48,525 nt of DNA from Pseudooceanicola sp. (GTDB lineage: Bacteria > Pseudomonadota > Alphaproteobacteria > Rhodobacterales > Rhodobacteraceae). Below, one piece after another: positions 16,443 to 25,104 of this stretch. How positions within the stretch are numbered: the first letter of the stretch is position 1; each line of letters opens with the position of its first letter. The notes beneath the pieces were generated by a model that saw only the letters and a program-made list of their open reading frames with translations, ran no database searches and had not been told where the DNA came from. The DNA is taken from positions 1-48,525 of the forward strand of contig NZ_JARGNH010000023.1 in the NCBI RefSeq assembly GCF_029213205.1, written 5' to 3'. The position numbers were made by a program, and so were the translations under genes.

Positions 16443-17239
16443 GCCATGCCCATCGCGGCCATCATCGCCTCGACCCGGGGCACGTCTTCGGGGTTGTTGA
16501 CCTCCCAAAAGGCGCGGCCCTGGGGCGAGACTTCGACACAGAGGATGGCATGACCGTTTTCCAGGAACCGCAATTGCTCAAGCCCTTCCAGCGCCTCAAG
16601 CGGGCCCGGCGTCCAGGTCGGGTAATCGGCCAGCGCGTCGGGGCGAAAGGCATAGACCCCGACATGGTGGAACACCGGGGTCGGCGCGGCATCGGCATAG
16701 CTCTGCGGGGTGTAGGGAATCACCTCTTTCGAGAAATACAGCGCCCGGTGTGCGCCATCGAACACCGCTGTGGTGCCGCCGACCCGCCCGGCACGCCGAT
16801 CCGCCAGCAGCCCGGCCAGCGCCGCACCGTCACAGCACAACACCGGGGTTGCCATGGCGGTGCCGGGATCGGCGCGCAGACCGGCAATCAGATCGGCAAC
16901 GAACCAGGGCGGCGTCAACGGTGCATCACCCTGGAAATTCACCACGATATCGTAACCGCCGCCCAGCACCTCATGCGCCTCGGCCACCCGTTCGGTGCCG
17001 TTCCCACAGGTTGAGGAGGTCATCACCACCTCGCCGCCAAATGCCGCCGCCGCATCGCGAATACGCGCGTCATCGGTGGCGATCACCACCCGGTCGACAC
17101 CGGCAATCGCCTGCGCCGCCTCCCATGACCGGCGGATCAGCGATTTCGCCTGTCCCTCCGCCCCGGTCAGCGCCACCAGCGGCTTGCCGGGAAAGCGCGA
17201 CGAGGCATAGCGCGCCGGAATGACGACCAGAACCGACAT
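16439..17239 (-). CDS. kdsB: 3-deoxy-manno-octulosonate cytidylyltransferase
   Basis: KdsB activates Kdo to CMP-Kdo. The 266-residue protein has VVIPARYASSRFPGKPL at the start, NFQGDAPLTPPW (the substrate/metal site), and HVGVYAFRPDAL in the C-terminal part, all typical of the family. It overlaps cysQ by one base (TGATG) upstream and the GT2 gene by four bases downstream. The kdsD gene is 13 kb away. CMP-Kdo is needed for LPS core and, in group 2-type capsules, for the lipid-linked poly-Kdo primer. The closeness of a KpsM-like permease makes the capsule role plausible, so this may be a capsule-dedicated kpsU-type copy. Confidence 0.94.
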   Translation of the reverse strand: MSVLVVIPARYASSRFPGKPLVALTGAEGQAKSLIRRSWEAAQAIAGVDRVVIATDDARIRDAAAAFGGEVVMTSSTCGNGTERVAEAHEVLGGGYDIVVNFQGDAPLTPPWFVADLIAGLRADPGTAMATPVLCCDGAALAGLLADRRAGRVGGTTAVFDGAHRALYFSKEVIPYTPQSYADAAPTPVFHHVGVYAFRPDALADYPTWTPGPLEALEGLEQLRFLENGHAILCVEVSPQGRAFWEVNNPEDVPRVEAMMAAMGMA

Positions 17240-18036
17240 CAGGCCGGTTTCAGCACAACGCCAGGCGCGCAGGCGATGAAGAACGGGTTGGCATAGCCCG
17301 GTTTGCCATAGGTCAGCGGCGTGTGATCATCAAACCGCAGCACCTGGCCACCGGCGCCGGTCAGCACCGCGTGGCCTGCGGCGGTGTCCCATTCCATTGT
17401 GCGCCCGACGCGCGGATAGAGATCAGCCTCGCCGGTGGCGACCAGACAGAATTTCAGCGAGGACCCGGCGCTTTTCAGGTCCTTGACCTGGTATTTCCCG
17501 ATGTAATCGTCGGTCGCCTGATCGCGGTGGCTTTTCGAGGCGACGATCAGCAGCGCGGCGTTGTCCGGGTCCGACACCTTGATTGCCCGGGTCGCGCCAC
17601 GCACGGCGGGGTCAAAGGGACCGTCCTCTTCGACGGTCGAGCCATCGGCGAGCGTATAGAACATCCGCGCGCGCGCCGGGGCATAGACCACGCCACGGGT
17701 CGGCAGGCCGGATTCGACATAGGCGATGTTGACGGTGAAATCGCCGCGCCGGTTGACGAATTCCTTGGTCCCGTCCAGCGGGTCGACGATCAGAAAGCTG
17801 CGCGCCTGCAGCTCATGCGTCGCCGATTGCTCTTCGGTGATCAGCGCCACATCCGGGAACGCGGCGCGCAACCCGGCAGAAATCAGCGCATCGGCAGCCT
17901 CATCCGCCTCGGTCACCGGACTGTTGTCGGATTTGGTTTTCACCTCAAAATCGTCGGTGTCATAGATTTCCATGATTTTTTCGCCCGCCTCGATGGCAAG
18001 GCGTCGCATCACAGACACAAGCTGTTCGAAATCCAA
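17239..18036 (-). CDS. cysQ: 3'(2'),5'-bisphosphate nucleotidase CysQ
   Basis: CysQ removes the 3' phosphate from PAP, the by-product left when a sulfotransferase uses PAPS. The 265-residue protein is an inositol-monophosphatase-fold enzyme with the metal-binding motifs ITEEQSA, IVDPLDGTKEF and, near the C-terminus, EWDTAAGHAVL. The best start is a TTG at 18036, eight bases after AAGGAG, which gives LDFEQLVSVMRRLAIEAG. The longer frame to 18168 adds a sequence unlike the family. The gene is divergent from the permease gene and upstream of kdsB. The presence of a sulfotransferase in the same locus gives it a clear job: clearing inhibitory PAP. Confidence 0.9.
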   Translation of the reverse strand: MDFEQLVSVMRRLAIEAGEKIMEIYDTDDFEVKTKSDNSPVTEADEAADALISAGLRAAFPDVALITEEQSATHELQARSFLIVDPLDGTKEFVNRRGDFTVNIAYVESGLPTRGVVYAPARARMFYTLADGSTVEEDGPFDPAVRGATRAIKVSDPDNAALLIVASKSHRDQATDDYIGKYQVKDLKSAGSSLKFCLVATGEADLYPRVGRTMEWDTAAGHAVLTGAGGQVLRFDDHTPLTYGKPGYANPFFIACAPGVVLKPA

Positions 18037-18168
18037 TGAATTCTCCTTGATGTTGGCCCTCTGGGCCGCGCGGCGTTTGAAAACAGGTGCGCCGCAAGTT
18101 ATGGTCAAAGTTAAACAGAACGGCAACATTTGCCTGTCACACCGGCAGGGTTGTCCAGGGCCGCACAT

Positions 18169-18990
18169 ATGTTTGAGCAGAACACCCCCTCCACCACGCT
18201 ACAGTCGGCGCTTCAGCATTTCGAGCTGATCTATCATTCCATCGTCCGCGATGTTCGCAAGACTCATGGCAATGCGCTGGTGTCGATCCTGCTGAACATG
18301 ATCCAGGCGGTGATGTTCGTGGTCGCCTTTTATGTGATGTTCTCGGTGCTCGGGCTGCGCTCCTCGGCGGTGCGGGGGGATTTCCTGCTCTATATCATGT
18401 CCGGGATTTTCCTGTTCATGACCCATACCAAGACGATGGGGGCAGTGGCCGGATCCGAGGGGCCGAATTCCCCGATGATGAAACACGCGACGATGAACAC
18501 GCTGATCGCGATCCTGTCGGCGGCGCTGGGCACGCTTTATATCCAGGTCCTGTCCCTGGTGGCGATCCTGTTCATCTATGATGTGGTGTTCACACCGATC
18601 ACCATCGAGGATCCGATTGGTGCCTTTGGGTGTCTGCTGATTTCCTGGTTCACCGGCGGCGCCATCGGGGTGATGCTGCTGGCGCTGAAGCCCTGGTTTC
18701 CGCGGATGGTGGGGATCGTGGTGACCATCTATCAGCGCGCCAATATGATCGCCTCGGGCAAGATGTTTCTGGCCAACACCCTGCCCGGCTACATGCTGGC
18801 GATGTTTGACTGGAACCCGCTGTTTCACTGCATCGATCAGGCGCGCGGCTATGTCTTCATCAACTATTTCCCGCGCTACACCAATCTGGAATACCCGCTT
18901 CTGTTGGGGCTGGTGTTTATCATGCTGGGGATGATGGGCGAATTCTATACCCGCCGCCATGCCTCGGTCAGCTGGTCGGCGCGGCGGTGA
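18169..18990 (+). CDS. ABC-2 type polysaccharide export permease (KpsM-like)
   Basis: A 273-residue integral membrane protein with about six hydrophobic spans and a cytoplasmic N-terminus. It fits the KpsM/ABC-2 transporter permease family that exports capsular polysaccharide or O-antigen. The ATG at 18169 is preferred to the upstream start at 18130. The ATPase partner (KpsT) that the family needs is not in the window, nor are KpsD/KpsE or KpsC/KpsS. The start of the gene is divergent from cysQ, and its stop overlaps the next gene (GTGA). The substrate is presumably the sugar polymer made by the adjacent glycosyltransferases. Confidence 0.8.
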   Translation: MFEQNTPSTTLQSALQHFELIYHSIVRDVRKTHGNALVSILLNMIQAVMFVVAFYVMFSVLGLRSSAVRGDFLLYIMSGIFLFMTHTKTMGAVAGSEGPNSPMMKHATMNTLIAILSAALGTLYIQVLSLVAILFIYDVVFTPITIEDPIGAFGCLLISWFTGGAIGVMLLALKPWFPRMVGIVVTIYQRANMIASGKMFLANTLPGYMLAMFDWNPLFHCIDQARGYVFINYFPRYTNLEYPLLLGLVFIMLGMMGEFYTRRHASVSWSARR

Positions 18991-19613
18991 TCCGGCGCAG
19001 GCGACTGGCGCTGCTGGTCGCTCTGGCCGCGAGTCCGGTCGCCGCAACCGAGGATCAGTTTCCGGCGCTTTACGATGTGCAGCATGTCGCCAGCATCGAC
19101 GTGTTGAACCTGCGCGAATACCCCAACGCCAGCGCCCCGGTGATCGCCGCATTGGCACCTGATGCCCACGATATCGAAGTGGTCGAGGCTGGCCCGAATG
19201 GCCGCTGGGGCCGGGTGAATATCAATGGGGTCAGCGGCTGGGCATCGCTGCGCTATCTGCGCCGCCACCCCGATGCCGGGATCAGTCGGGTTCCAGACAT
19301 TGCCCGCTGTGGCGGAACCGAGCCGTTCTGGGGGCTGCGTCGTAGCGGCACCGGCTATGTCTTTGACGCGCCAGAGATTGATGAAACCCGGTTCACCCGC
19401 GATTGGCGCGGCACCGCATTGGGCCGGTCGGACCGGTTCGCGATGACCCTGCACTCCCAGCGCGCCAGCATCGGCGAAGGCGTGGCGGTGATCGCCCGGG
19501 CCAGCTGCAGCGACGGGATGTCAGGCTATCTCTTTGGGCTGACGATCGATCTGTTCCTGAACGGAACAAGCGGCGAGACCCTCTATTCCGGCTGTTGCAG
19601 CCTGCAACCCTAG
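18987..19613 (+). CDS. Secreted SH3-GTEPFW domain protein
   Basis: A 208-residue exported protein. It has a signal peptide (RRRRLALLVALAASPVAA), a bacterial SH3-like domain (about 30-92, with NLREYPNASAPVIAAL and GWASLRYL) and a C-terminal domain starting CGGTEPFWGL and ending TLYSGCC. I recognise this C-terminal region as a domain of unknown function found in COG3650-like proteins. The GTG start overlaps the permease stop. It may bind cell-wall or envelope material, but no function is established. Its last base pairs overlap the convergent M16 gene through a shared CTAG (19610-19613). A decayed relative lies at 51-392. Confidence 0.75.
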   Translation: MIRRRRLALLVALAASPVAATEDQFPALYDVQHVASIDVLNLREYPNASAPVIAALAPDAHDIEVVEAGPNGRWGRVNINGVSGWASLRYLRRHPDAGISRVPDIARCGGTEPFWGLRRSGTGYVFDAPEIDETRFTRDWRGTALGRSDRFAMTLHSQRASIGEGVAVIARASCSDGMSGYLFGLTIDLFLNGTSGETLYSGCCSLQP

Positions 19614-20950
19614 TCGGCTGTCGCTGGCAGCCCCTCAGGCTTGCCAGTCACCACAAAGGTCAGCGCCTCCGGATCCATCAGGCTGGCGGCCACCCGGTTC
19701 ACCTGCTCAAGCGTCACCGCATTCACCCGGTCATTGCGGGTCGCGGCATAGTCGATTGGCATCCCGGACAATTGCATGCTGGCAATGATATTGGCGATCG
19801 GTCCGTTGCCGTCAAAGCGCAGCGGATAGGCCCCGGTCATGTATTTCTTGGCCGCCTCCAGCCGCTCTGCGCTCACCCCGTTGGCGGCGATGCGTGCCCA
19901 TTCGGCGCGGATGACCGCAATGGTTTCGGCAACCCGGTCATTGGCGGATGAGACCGATCCGACCCAAACCTTGGCCTCGTCCTTGTCCAGAAGATACGCA
20001 TAGACGCCATAGGTCAGCCCGCGCTTTTCACGCACCTCCTGCATCAGCACGCTTTCAAACCCACCACCGCCAATGATGGTGTTCAGCAGATAGGCGGCAA
20101 AGAAATCGGGATCGTCCTGGGACATGCCCGGCTGGCCGAACCGGACCACCGATTGCGGCGTGTCGAACTCGACGACATGGGTGCCGCCATCGAAATGCAG
20201 CGCCGCCTCACCCGGCAGGGCCGGGCCGGATTGCGGCAGATCGGCGAGCAGCGAATCGAGCAGGGTCGAAAGCTCCTCAGCCGTGATGTCACCGACGACG
20301 CCGACGAACAGCCGGTCGCGCACCAGCGCGTTTTTCCAGGCGGTGACCAGATCGTCGCGGGTCAGCCCGGCGACGCTGTCCAGATCGCCCTGCCCCGGCG
20401 TGGCATAGGGGTGGTCCTGATAGATCCGGGCGGCAAAGGCACTGCTGGCGATCTCATCCGGGTCGGTCAGATCAGATTTGATCCCTGACACCACCTGCGC
20501 GCGCACCCGCTCGATTGCCTCCGGGTCAAAACGCGGCGCGACCAGGGATTGGCGCAGCAGCTCGATCGCCGCATCGCGATTTTCGCTCAGGAATTTGGCT
20601 GAAACGGCAAGGGTGTCGTCATAGACGTCATAATGGAACGAAGCGGCCAGGTTTTCGACGGCGCGGGTGAAATCGCGCGCCCCCAGATCACCGGCGCCTT
20701 CTTCCAGCAGCCCGGTCATCAGATTGGTGGCGCCGCGCTTGCCCGGTTGGTCAAGCGAGGTGCCGCCGCGAAACCGCAACTCAAGCGCGGTGAAGGGGAT
20801 CGAATGCTCCTCGACCAGCCAGGCGGTGATGCCGCCGGGTGTGGTGACCTCCTGGATGGCGACTTCGGCACGGACGGGCAGCGCCAAGATCAGGCCCAGA
20901 AACAGACCCCGGGTCAGGCCCCGAGCCAGGGTAGCGACAAAGCGGGTCAT
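19610..20950 (-). CDS. M16-family peptidase, non-catalytic subunit
   Basis: A 446-residue M16 (pitrilysin/insulinase-like) protein with a signal peptide (about 1-29, ending ALPVRA). It lacks the zinc-binding HxxEH: at the corresponding place it has GATNLMTGLLEEGAG, so it cannot bind zinc in the normal way. The peptide-binding C-terminal half is present (LTYGVYAYLLDKDEAKV and GGFESVLMQEVREKRGL). It overlaps the end of the catalytic partner by four bases (ATGA at 20947-20950), which is the usual arrangement for M16B heterodimers in the periplasm. The frame continues to 21064 but the start at 20950 fits the signal peptide. Confidence 0.88.
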   Translation of the reverse strand: MTRFVATLARGLTRGLFLGLILALPVRAEVAIQEVTTPGGITAWLVEEHSIPFTALELRFRGGTSLDQPGKRGATNLMTGLLEEGAGDLGARDFTRAVENLAASFHYDVYDDTLAVSAKFLSENRDAAIELLRQSLVAPRFDPEAIERVRAQVVSGIKSDLTDPDEIASSAFAARIYQDHPYATPGQGDLDSVAGLTRDDLVTAWKNALVRDRLFVGVVGDITAEELSTLLDSLLADLPQSGPALPGEAALHFDGGTHVVEFDTPQSVVRFGQPGMSQDDPDFFAAYLLNTIIGGGGFESVLMQEVREKRGLTYGVYAYLLDKDEAKVWVGSVSSANDRVAETIAVIRAEWARIAANGVSAERLEAAKKYMTGAYPLRFDGNGPIANIIASMQLSGMPIDYAATRNDRVNAVTLEQVNRVAASLMDPEALTFVVTGKPEGLPATAD

Positions 20951-22284
20951 TGGGTCATCTCCTCGGTCATCAGCCAGCCGGTCACCGATTTTTCCGGATC
21001 GAACACCATGCGTGCGGCCTCGAGGATGTCCTCGGCGGTGACCGCGTCCAGCAGCTCCGGCCAATCCTGCACATCCTTGACCGTCAGCCCCTGCGCCAGC
21101 GCCGCGCCATAGCGGTTGGCAATCGAGGCGACATCGTCACGGGCATAGATTTCCGAGGCATGGATCTGCATCTTGATCCGGGCCAGCTGTTCGGCGTCCA
21201 CCCCCTCTTGCATGAATTCGGCAATCGCCTGATCCAGCGCCGCTTCGGCCTGTTCCAGGCTGACACCCTCGGCGGGCACGATGTAGACGCCAAAGGTGGT
21301 GTCATCCAGCGACATGCCGGAATAATAGGCCGAGGCATATAGCGCCTGCTTGGTCCCGAATTGCAATTTCTCGCTCAGAACCGAGGCCTGACCGCCGCCA
21401 AGGATCTCTGCCAGCATGGTCAACGCGGCCGCCTGGGTCTGATCGCCCGCGTCGCGTTCCGGCGCCAGGTAAGAGCGGATGACATAGGGCTGCGCCACCC
21501 GCGGGTCACGAAAGGTGATGCGCCGGGCGCCAGTCTGCGGCGGCTCTTGCGGGCGGACGCGTTCGGGCAGCGCGGTATTCGGCGGCAGCGCCCCGTAATA
21601 TTGTTCGGCCAGGGTGCGCACCCCGTTCGGGGTTACATCGCCCGCAACCACCAGGATCGCGTTGTTGGGGGTGTAAAAGCGCTGGTAATAGGCCATCGCA
21701 TCGGCCAGCGACAGCTGTTCCATCTCGTGTTTCCAGCCGATCACCGGCACGCCATAGCGATGGTTGAGGAATTGCGCCGCATTGGCCTGTTCACGATAGA
21801 GCGCCCCGGCGTTGTTTTCGGTGCGCTGGTTGCGCTCTTCGATGATCACATCCCGTTCGGTAGCGATATCGCTTTCGTCGAGGCGCAGATTGACCATTCG
21901 GTCGCTTTCCATCCGCATCATCAGTTCCAGCCGGTCGGCGGCGACGCGTTGGTGGTAGGCGGTGTAATCGAAACTGGTAAAGGCATTGTCGGTGCCGCCG
22001 TTTTCGGCCACCACCTTGGAAAACTCGCCCGGCGCCAGGGTATCGGTGCCCTTGAACAGCAGGTGCTCAAGGAAATGTGCCACCCCTGAGACGCCCGGCG
22101 TCTCATCCGCCGATCCGGCACGGTACCAGACCATATGGACGACGACCGGGGCACGGTGGTCTTCGACGACGATCACATCCATACCGTTGGACAGGGTAAA
22201 ACTGGTGACCAGATCGCGGACACCTTCAGCCCTGAGCGGCAGGGCGGCGGCCAGAATCAGCGCTACGGCGGCAAAAAGCTTCAT
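20947..22284 (-). CDS. M16-family zinc protease, catalytic subunit
   Basis: A 445-residue periplasmic metalloprotease. It has a signal peptide (MKLFAAVALILAAALPLRA) and the inverted zinc motif H70-F-L-E73-H74 (AHFLEHLLFKGT), followed by the third ligand in the EERNQRTEN segment about 75 residues later. The C-terminal half lacks the motif, as usual. The length matches the M16B class. It lies upstream of and overlaps the non-catalytic partner. Substrates are likely to be peptides in the periplasm. Confidence 0.93.
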   Translation of the reverse strand: MKLFAAVALILAAALPLRAEGVRDLVTSFTLSNGMDVIVVEDHRAPVVVHMVWYRAGSADETPGVSGVAHFLEHLLFKGTDTLAPGEFSKVVAENGGTDNAFTSFDYTAYHQRVAADRLELMMRMESDRMVNLRLDESDIATERDVIIEERNQRTENNAGALYREQANAAQFLNHRYGVPVIGWKHEMEQLSLADAMAYYQRFYTPNNAILVVAGDVTPNGVRTLAEQYYGALPPNTALPERVRPQEPPQTGARRITFRDPRVAQPYVIRSYLAPERDAGDQTQAAALTMLAEILGGGQASVLSEKLQFGTKQALYASAYYSGMSLDDTTFGVYIVPAEGVSLEQAEAALDQAIAEFMQEGVDAEQLARIKMQIHASEIYARDDVASIANRYGAALAQGLTVKDVQDWPELLDAVTAEDILEAARMVFDPEKSVTGWLMTEEMTQ

Positions 22285-22415
22285 CGACGATCCTTTAAGC
22301 AGAGGGCCTTTCAGCGAGAGGCCTTTGGGCAGAGGGAAACAGACGTGCAGTCAGCAAGATACGCCGATCGCAGCACGCCGCAACCGGTCTGACAACCTTG
22401 TGACAAAAGCGGAGA

Positions 22416-22943
22416 TCAGCGTTCGCGCGGCGGGGCTGTCGGTGTCGGTGCTCCGGCACGACGATAGCGGTTGGCAATGGTCTGCGGGTCCAGAATCTCG
22501 CGCCGGTAGGCGTGATAATAGCGGTCGACCTTGAACAGGCGGATCTTGGTGAAACGCGACTGGCGACTGCGGAAATCCTCGTCCTCTTTGGCCAGGGTCG
22601 CGCGGATCGCCGGATCGCGGCCCTGCCGCGAGGCGTAATTGACCAACGCGCCTTCGCTGCTGGGCACGCCGCTGGGATCCAGCGCCGAGGCGCGGCCACC
22701 GAGGGCGGCGACGGCGTCTTTCTTCGGTGTCAGATCGGCCCGGTTGCCGCCGCCCGGCGTCGGTTCCGGCAGGCTGGCATAGCTTGTCGGTTTTTCCAGC
22801 GGCCGGGACGGCAGGATCGCGAATTCCTCGGGGCCGCCGACGTTCTGGAACGACCGCATCGAAATATCGCGTTCGCGGTCCGAGCCGCTACAAGCTGCCA
22901 GCGCGGGCAGGCAGAGAAGGATCAGCAGGCGCAGCGGCTTCAT
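22416..22943 (-). CDS. DUF3035-family lipoprotein
   Basis: A 175-residue predicted outer-membrane or periplasmic lipoprotein of the DUF3035 family, common in Rhodobacterales. The N-terminus MKPLRLLILLCLPALAAC is a lipoprotein signal with the lipobox LAAC (lipidated Cys at residue 18). The remainder is polar and partly disordered, ending with several Pro. Two ATGs stand together (22946 and 22943). The second is better spaced from GGAG. The position next to lspA, the lipoprotein signal peptidase, may be only convenience. Function unknown. Confidence 0.8.
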   Translation of the reverse strand: MKPLRLLILLCLPALAACSGSDRERDISMRSFQNVGGPEEFAILPSRPLEKPTSYASLPEPTPGGGNRADLTPKKDAVAALGGRASALDPSGVPSSEGALVNYASRQGRDPAIRATLAKEDEDFRSRQSRFTKIRLFKVDRYYHAYRREILDPQTIANRYRRAGAPTPTAPPRER

Positions 22944-22993
22944 CATGGGCTCCGTCGTCATTCGCTTTAGTTTACCTTATCCTGATCGCGCCG

Positions 22994-23464
22994 TCACCCG
23001 GCCTTTTTCTCGGCCGGGACCAGGATCAGCGCCACGGCGCCGAAAAAGATCGCGATGTCGGCGACATTGAACGCATAGGGGTTTTCAAAGCCGCAGCAGG
23101 ACATGTTCAGAAAATCCGCAACCGCGCCATAGACCAGCCGATCGATGACATTGCCCAGCGCCCCGCCGATCAGCAATCCGGCAGCGATCATGCCAGCCGG
23201 ACGTGGTCGTTCGCGGTAGGCCCACCAGAACACCCCGGCGCTGATCACGATGGCGATGCCAATCAGCAGCCATTTCATCAGGGTGCCATGGTCTGACAAC
23301 AGCCCGAAATTCATGCCCTGGTTCCAGGCCATGCGAAAGTTCAACAGCGGCGGCAGCACGTCGATTTCGCCCCGGTCACGCAGATTCAGCCCGTGCACGA
23401 CCAGCGCCTTGCTCGCCTGATCGGCAAGCAGGGTCCAGAACGCCGTGAGAAACAGAACCCGCAC
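22994..23464 (-). CDS. lspA: Lipoprotein signal peptidase (signal peptidase II)
   Basis: LspA cleaves the signal peptide of prolipoproteins in the inner membrane. This 156-residue protein has four hydrophobic spans, with the catalytic pair of aspartates D108 (GNVIDRL) and D136 (FNVADIAIF), and the NxxD context. N-terminal LTAFWTLLADQASKA is also typical. The gene is downstream of purH (10 bases) and upstream of the DUF3035 lipoprotein, which could be a substrate. Confidence 0.95.
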   Translation of the reverse strand: MRVLFLTAFWTLLADQASKALVVHGLNLRDRGEIDVLPPLLNFRMAWNQGMNFGLLSDHGTLMKWLLIGIAIVISAGVFWWAYRERPRPAGMIAAGLLIGGALGNVIDRLVYGAVADFLNMSCCGFENPYAFNVADIAIFFGAVALILVPAEKKAG

Positions 23465-23474
23465 CCGTGCGCCC

Positions 23475-25076
23475 CTAGTGCCGGAAGTGGCGCATGCCGG
23501 TCAGCACCATCGCCAGCCCCGCCGCATCCGCCGCCGCAATGACTTCGTCGTCGCGCATCGAGCCGCCAGGCTGGATCACCGCCGTCGCCCCGGCCTCGGC
23601 CGCGGCCAGCAGCCCGTCGGCAAAGGGGAAAAACGCATCCGAAGCCACGACCGAGCCCTTGGCCGGGGTTTCCGGCAGGCCCAGCGCCTCGGCCATCCTC
23701 TGCGCCTTGAGCGCGGCGATGGTCGAACTGTCCAAGCGACTCATCTGGCCGGCACCGACGCCGACCGTGGCGCCGTCTCGGACATAGACGATGGCGTTTG
23801 ATTTCACATGTTTGGCAATGGTCCAGGCGAACATCAGATCGGCCAGTTCCTTGTCGCTGGGCGCGCGTTTGGTGACCACCTTGAGGTCGGCGGGCGCGAT
23901 ATGGCCGTTGTCGCGATCTTGCACCAGCAGCCCACCGGAGACCTGACGATAGGTCAGCCCGGCCCGCGCCGGATCGGCAAGACCGCCGGTCAGCAGCAGC
24001 CGCAGGTTCTTTTTCCGGGCCAGCAGCGCGATCGCCGCGTCATCGGCATCGGGGGCGATGATCACCTCGGTAAAGATCTTGGAAATCGCCTCGGCGGTGG
24101 TCAGGTCCAGCAACTGGTTCAGCGCGATAATGCCGCCAAAGGCCGAGGTGCGGTCGCAGTCAAAGGCACGGCCATAGGCCTCGACCAGGGTCGCGCCACG
24201 GGCGACACCGCTGGGGTTGGCATGTTTGATGATCGCGCAGGCCGGGCCATCCTCGGGGCGGAATTCGCTGACCAGCTCAAACGCCGCATCGGTGTCGTTG
24301 ATGTTGTTGTAGCTCAGTTCCTTGCCCTGAAGCTGACGGGCACTGGCAACCCCCGGGCGGTTGCCGCCATCGGTGTAAAACGCCGCTTTCTGATGCGGGT
24401 TTTCGCCATAGCGCAGGGTCTGCGCCAGGGTCCCGGCAAAGGCCCGGCGGCGCGGCGTCTGAGTGCCGGTCGCCGCCGCCATCCAGCCAGAGACCGCCGC
24501 GTCATAGGCGGCGGTGCGCGAATAGGCGGTCAGGGCCAGCAATTGGCGAAAGCCATAGCTGGTGCGCCCGCCATTGGCGTCAAGCTCGGCCAGCAGCGCG
24601 TCATAATCGGCGGTGTCGGTGACAACGCTGACAAAGGCATGGTTTTTGGAGGCGGCACGGATCATTGCCGGGCCGCCGATGTCGATATTCTCGATACAGG
24701 TCTCGTAGTCGGCACCTTTGGCGACGGTGTCCTCGAACGGATAGAGATTGACCACCAACAGGTCGATCGCCTCGATCCCGTGTTCCAGCATGGCGCTGAC
24801 ATGGGCGTCGTTGTCACGCAGCGCCAGCAGCCCGCCATGCACCATCGGGTGCAGGGTCTTGACCCGTCCATCCATCATCTCGGGAAAGTTGGTCAGATCG
24901 CTGACATCGCGCACCGTGAGGCCCGCGTCACGCAACGCGGCGGCGGTGCCACCGGTCGACAACAGGTCGATGCCGCGCTCGGCCAGCGCGGTGGCCAGTT
25001 CGACAAGGCCGGTCTTGTCAGACACGGAAATCAGCGCGCGGCGCAGGGGTTGCAGGCCGGGGTCTTGCTCAGTCAT
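23475..25076 (-). CDS. purH: Bifunctional AICAR transformylase/IMP cyclohydrolase
   Basis: PurH carries out the last two steps of purine synthesis to IMP. The 533-residue protein has an N-terminal MGS-like cyclohydrolase domain (about 1-150, [15 protein letters not shown] and [11 protein letters not shown]) and a C-terminal transformylase domain with [14 protein letters not shown] and [19 protein letters not shown]. Motifs and length are complete. It lies between the heparinase-like gene and lspA on the same strand, a common Rhodobacterales order. Confidence 0.97.
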   Translation of the reverse strand: MTEQDPGLQPLRRALISVSDKTGLVELATALAERGIDLLSTGGTAAALRDAGLTVRDVSDLTNFPEMMDGRVKTLHPMVHGGLLALRDNDAHVSAMLEHGIEAIDLLVVNLYPFEDTVAKGADYETCIENIDIGGPAMIRAASKNHAFVSVVTDTADYDALLAELDANGGRTSYGFRQLLALTAYSRTAAYDAAVSGWMAAATGTQTPRRRAFAGTLAQTLRYGENPHQKAAFYTDGGNRPGVASARQLQGKELSYNNINDTDAAFELVSEFRPEDGPACAIIKHANPSGVARGATLVEAYGRAFDCDRTSAFGGIIALNQLLDLTTAEAISKIFTEVIIAPDADDAAIALLARKKNLRLLLTGGLADPARAGLTYRQVSGGLLVQDRDNGHIAPADLKVVTKRAPSDKELADLMFAWTIAKHVKSNAIVYVRDGATVGVGAGQMSRLDSSTIAALKAQRMAEALGLPETPAKGSVVASDAFFPFADGLLAAAEAGATAVIQPGGSMRDDEVIAAADAAGLAMVLTGMRHFRH

Positions 25077-25104
25077 GGGATCGGTAATTCCAATTGCTTC
25101 GGTC

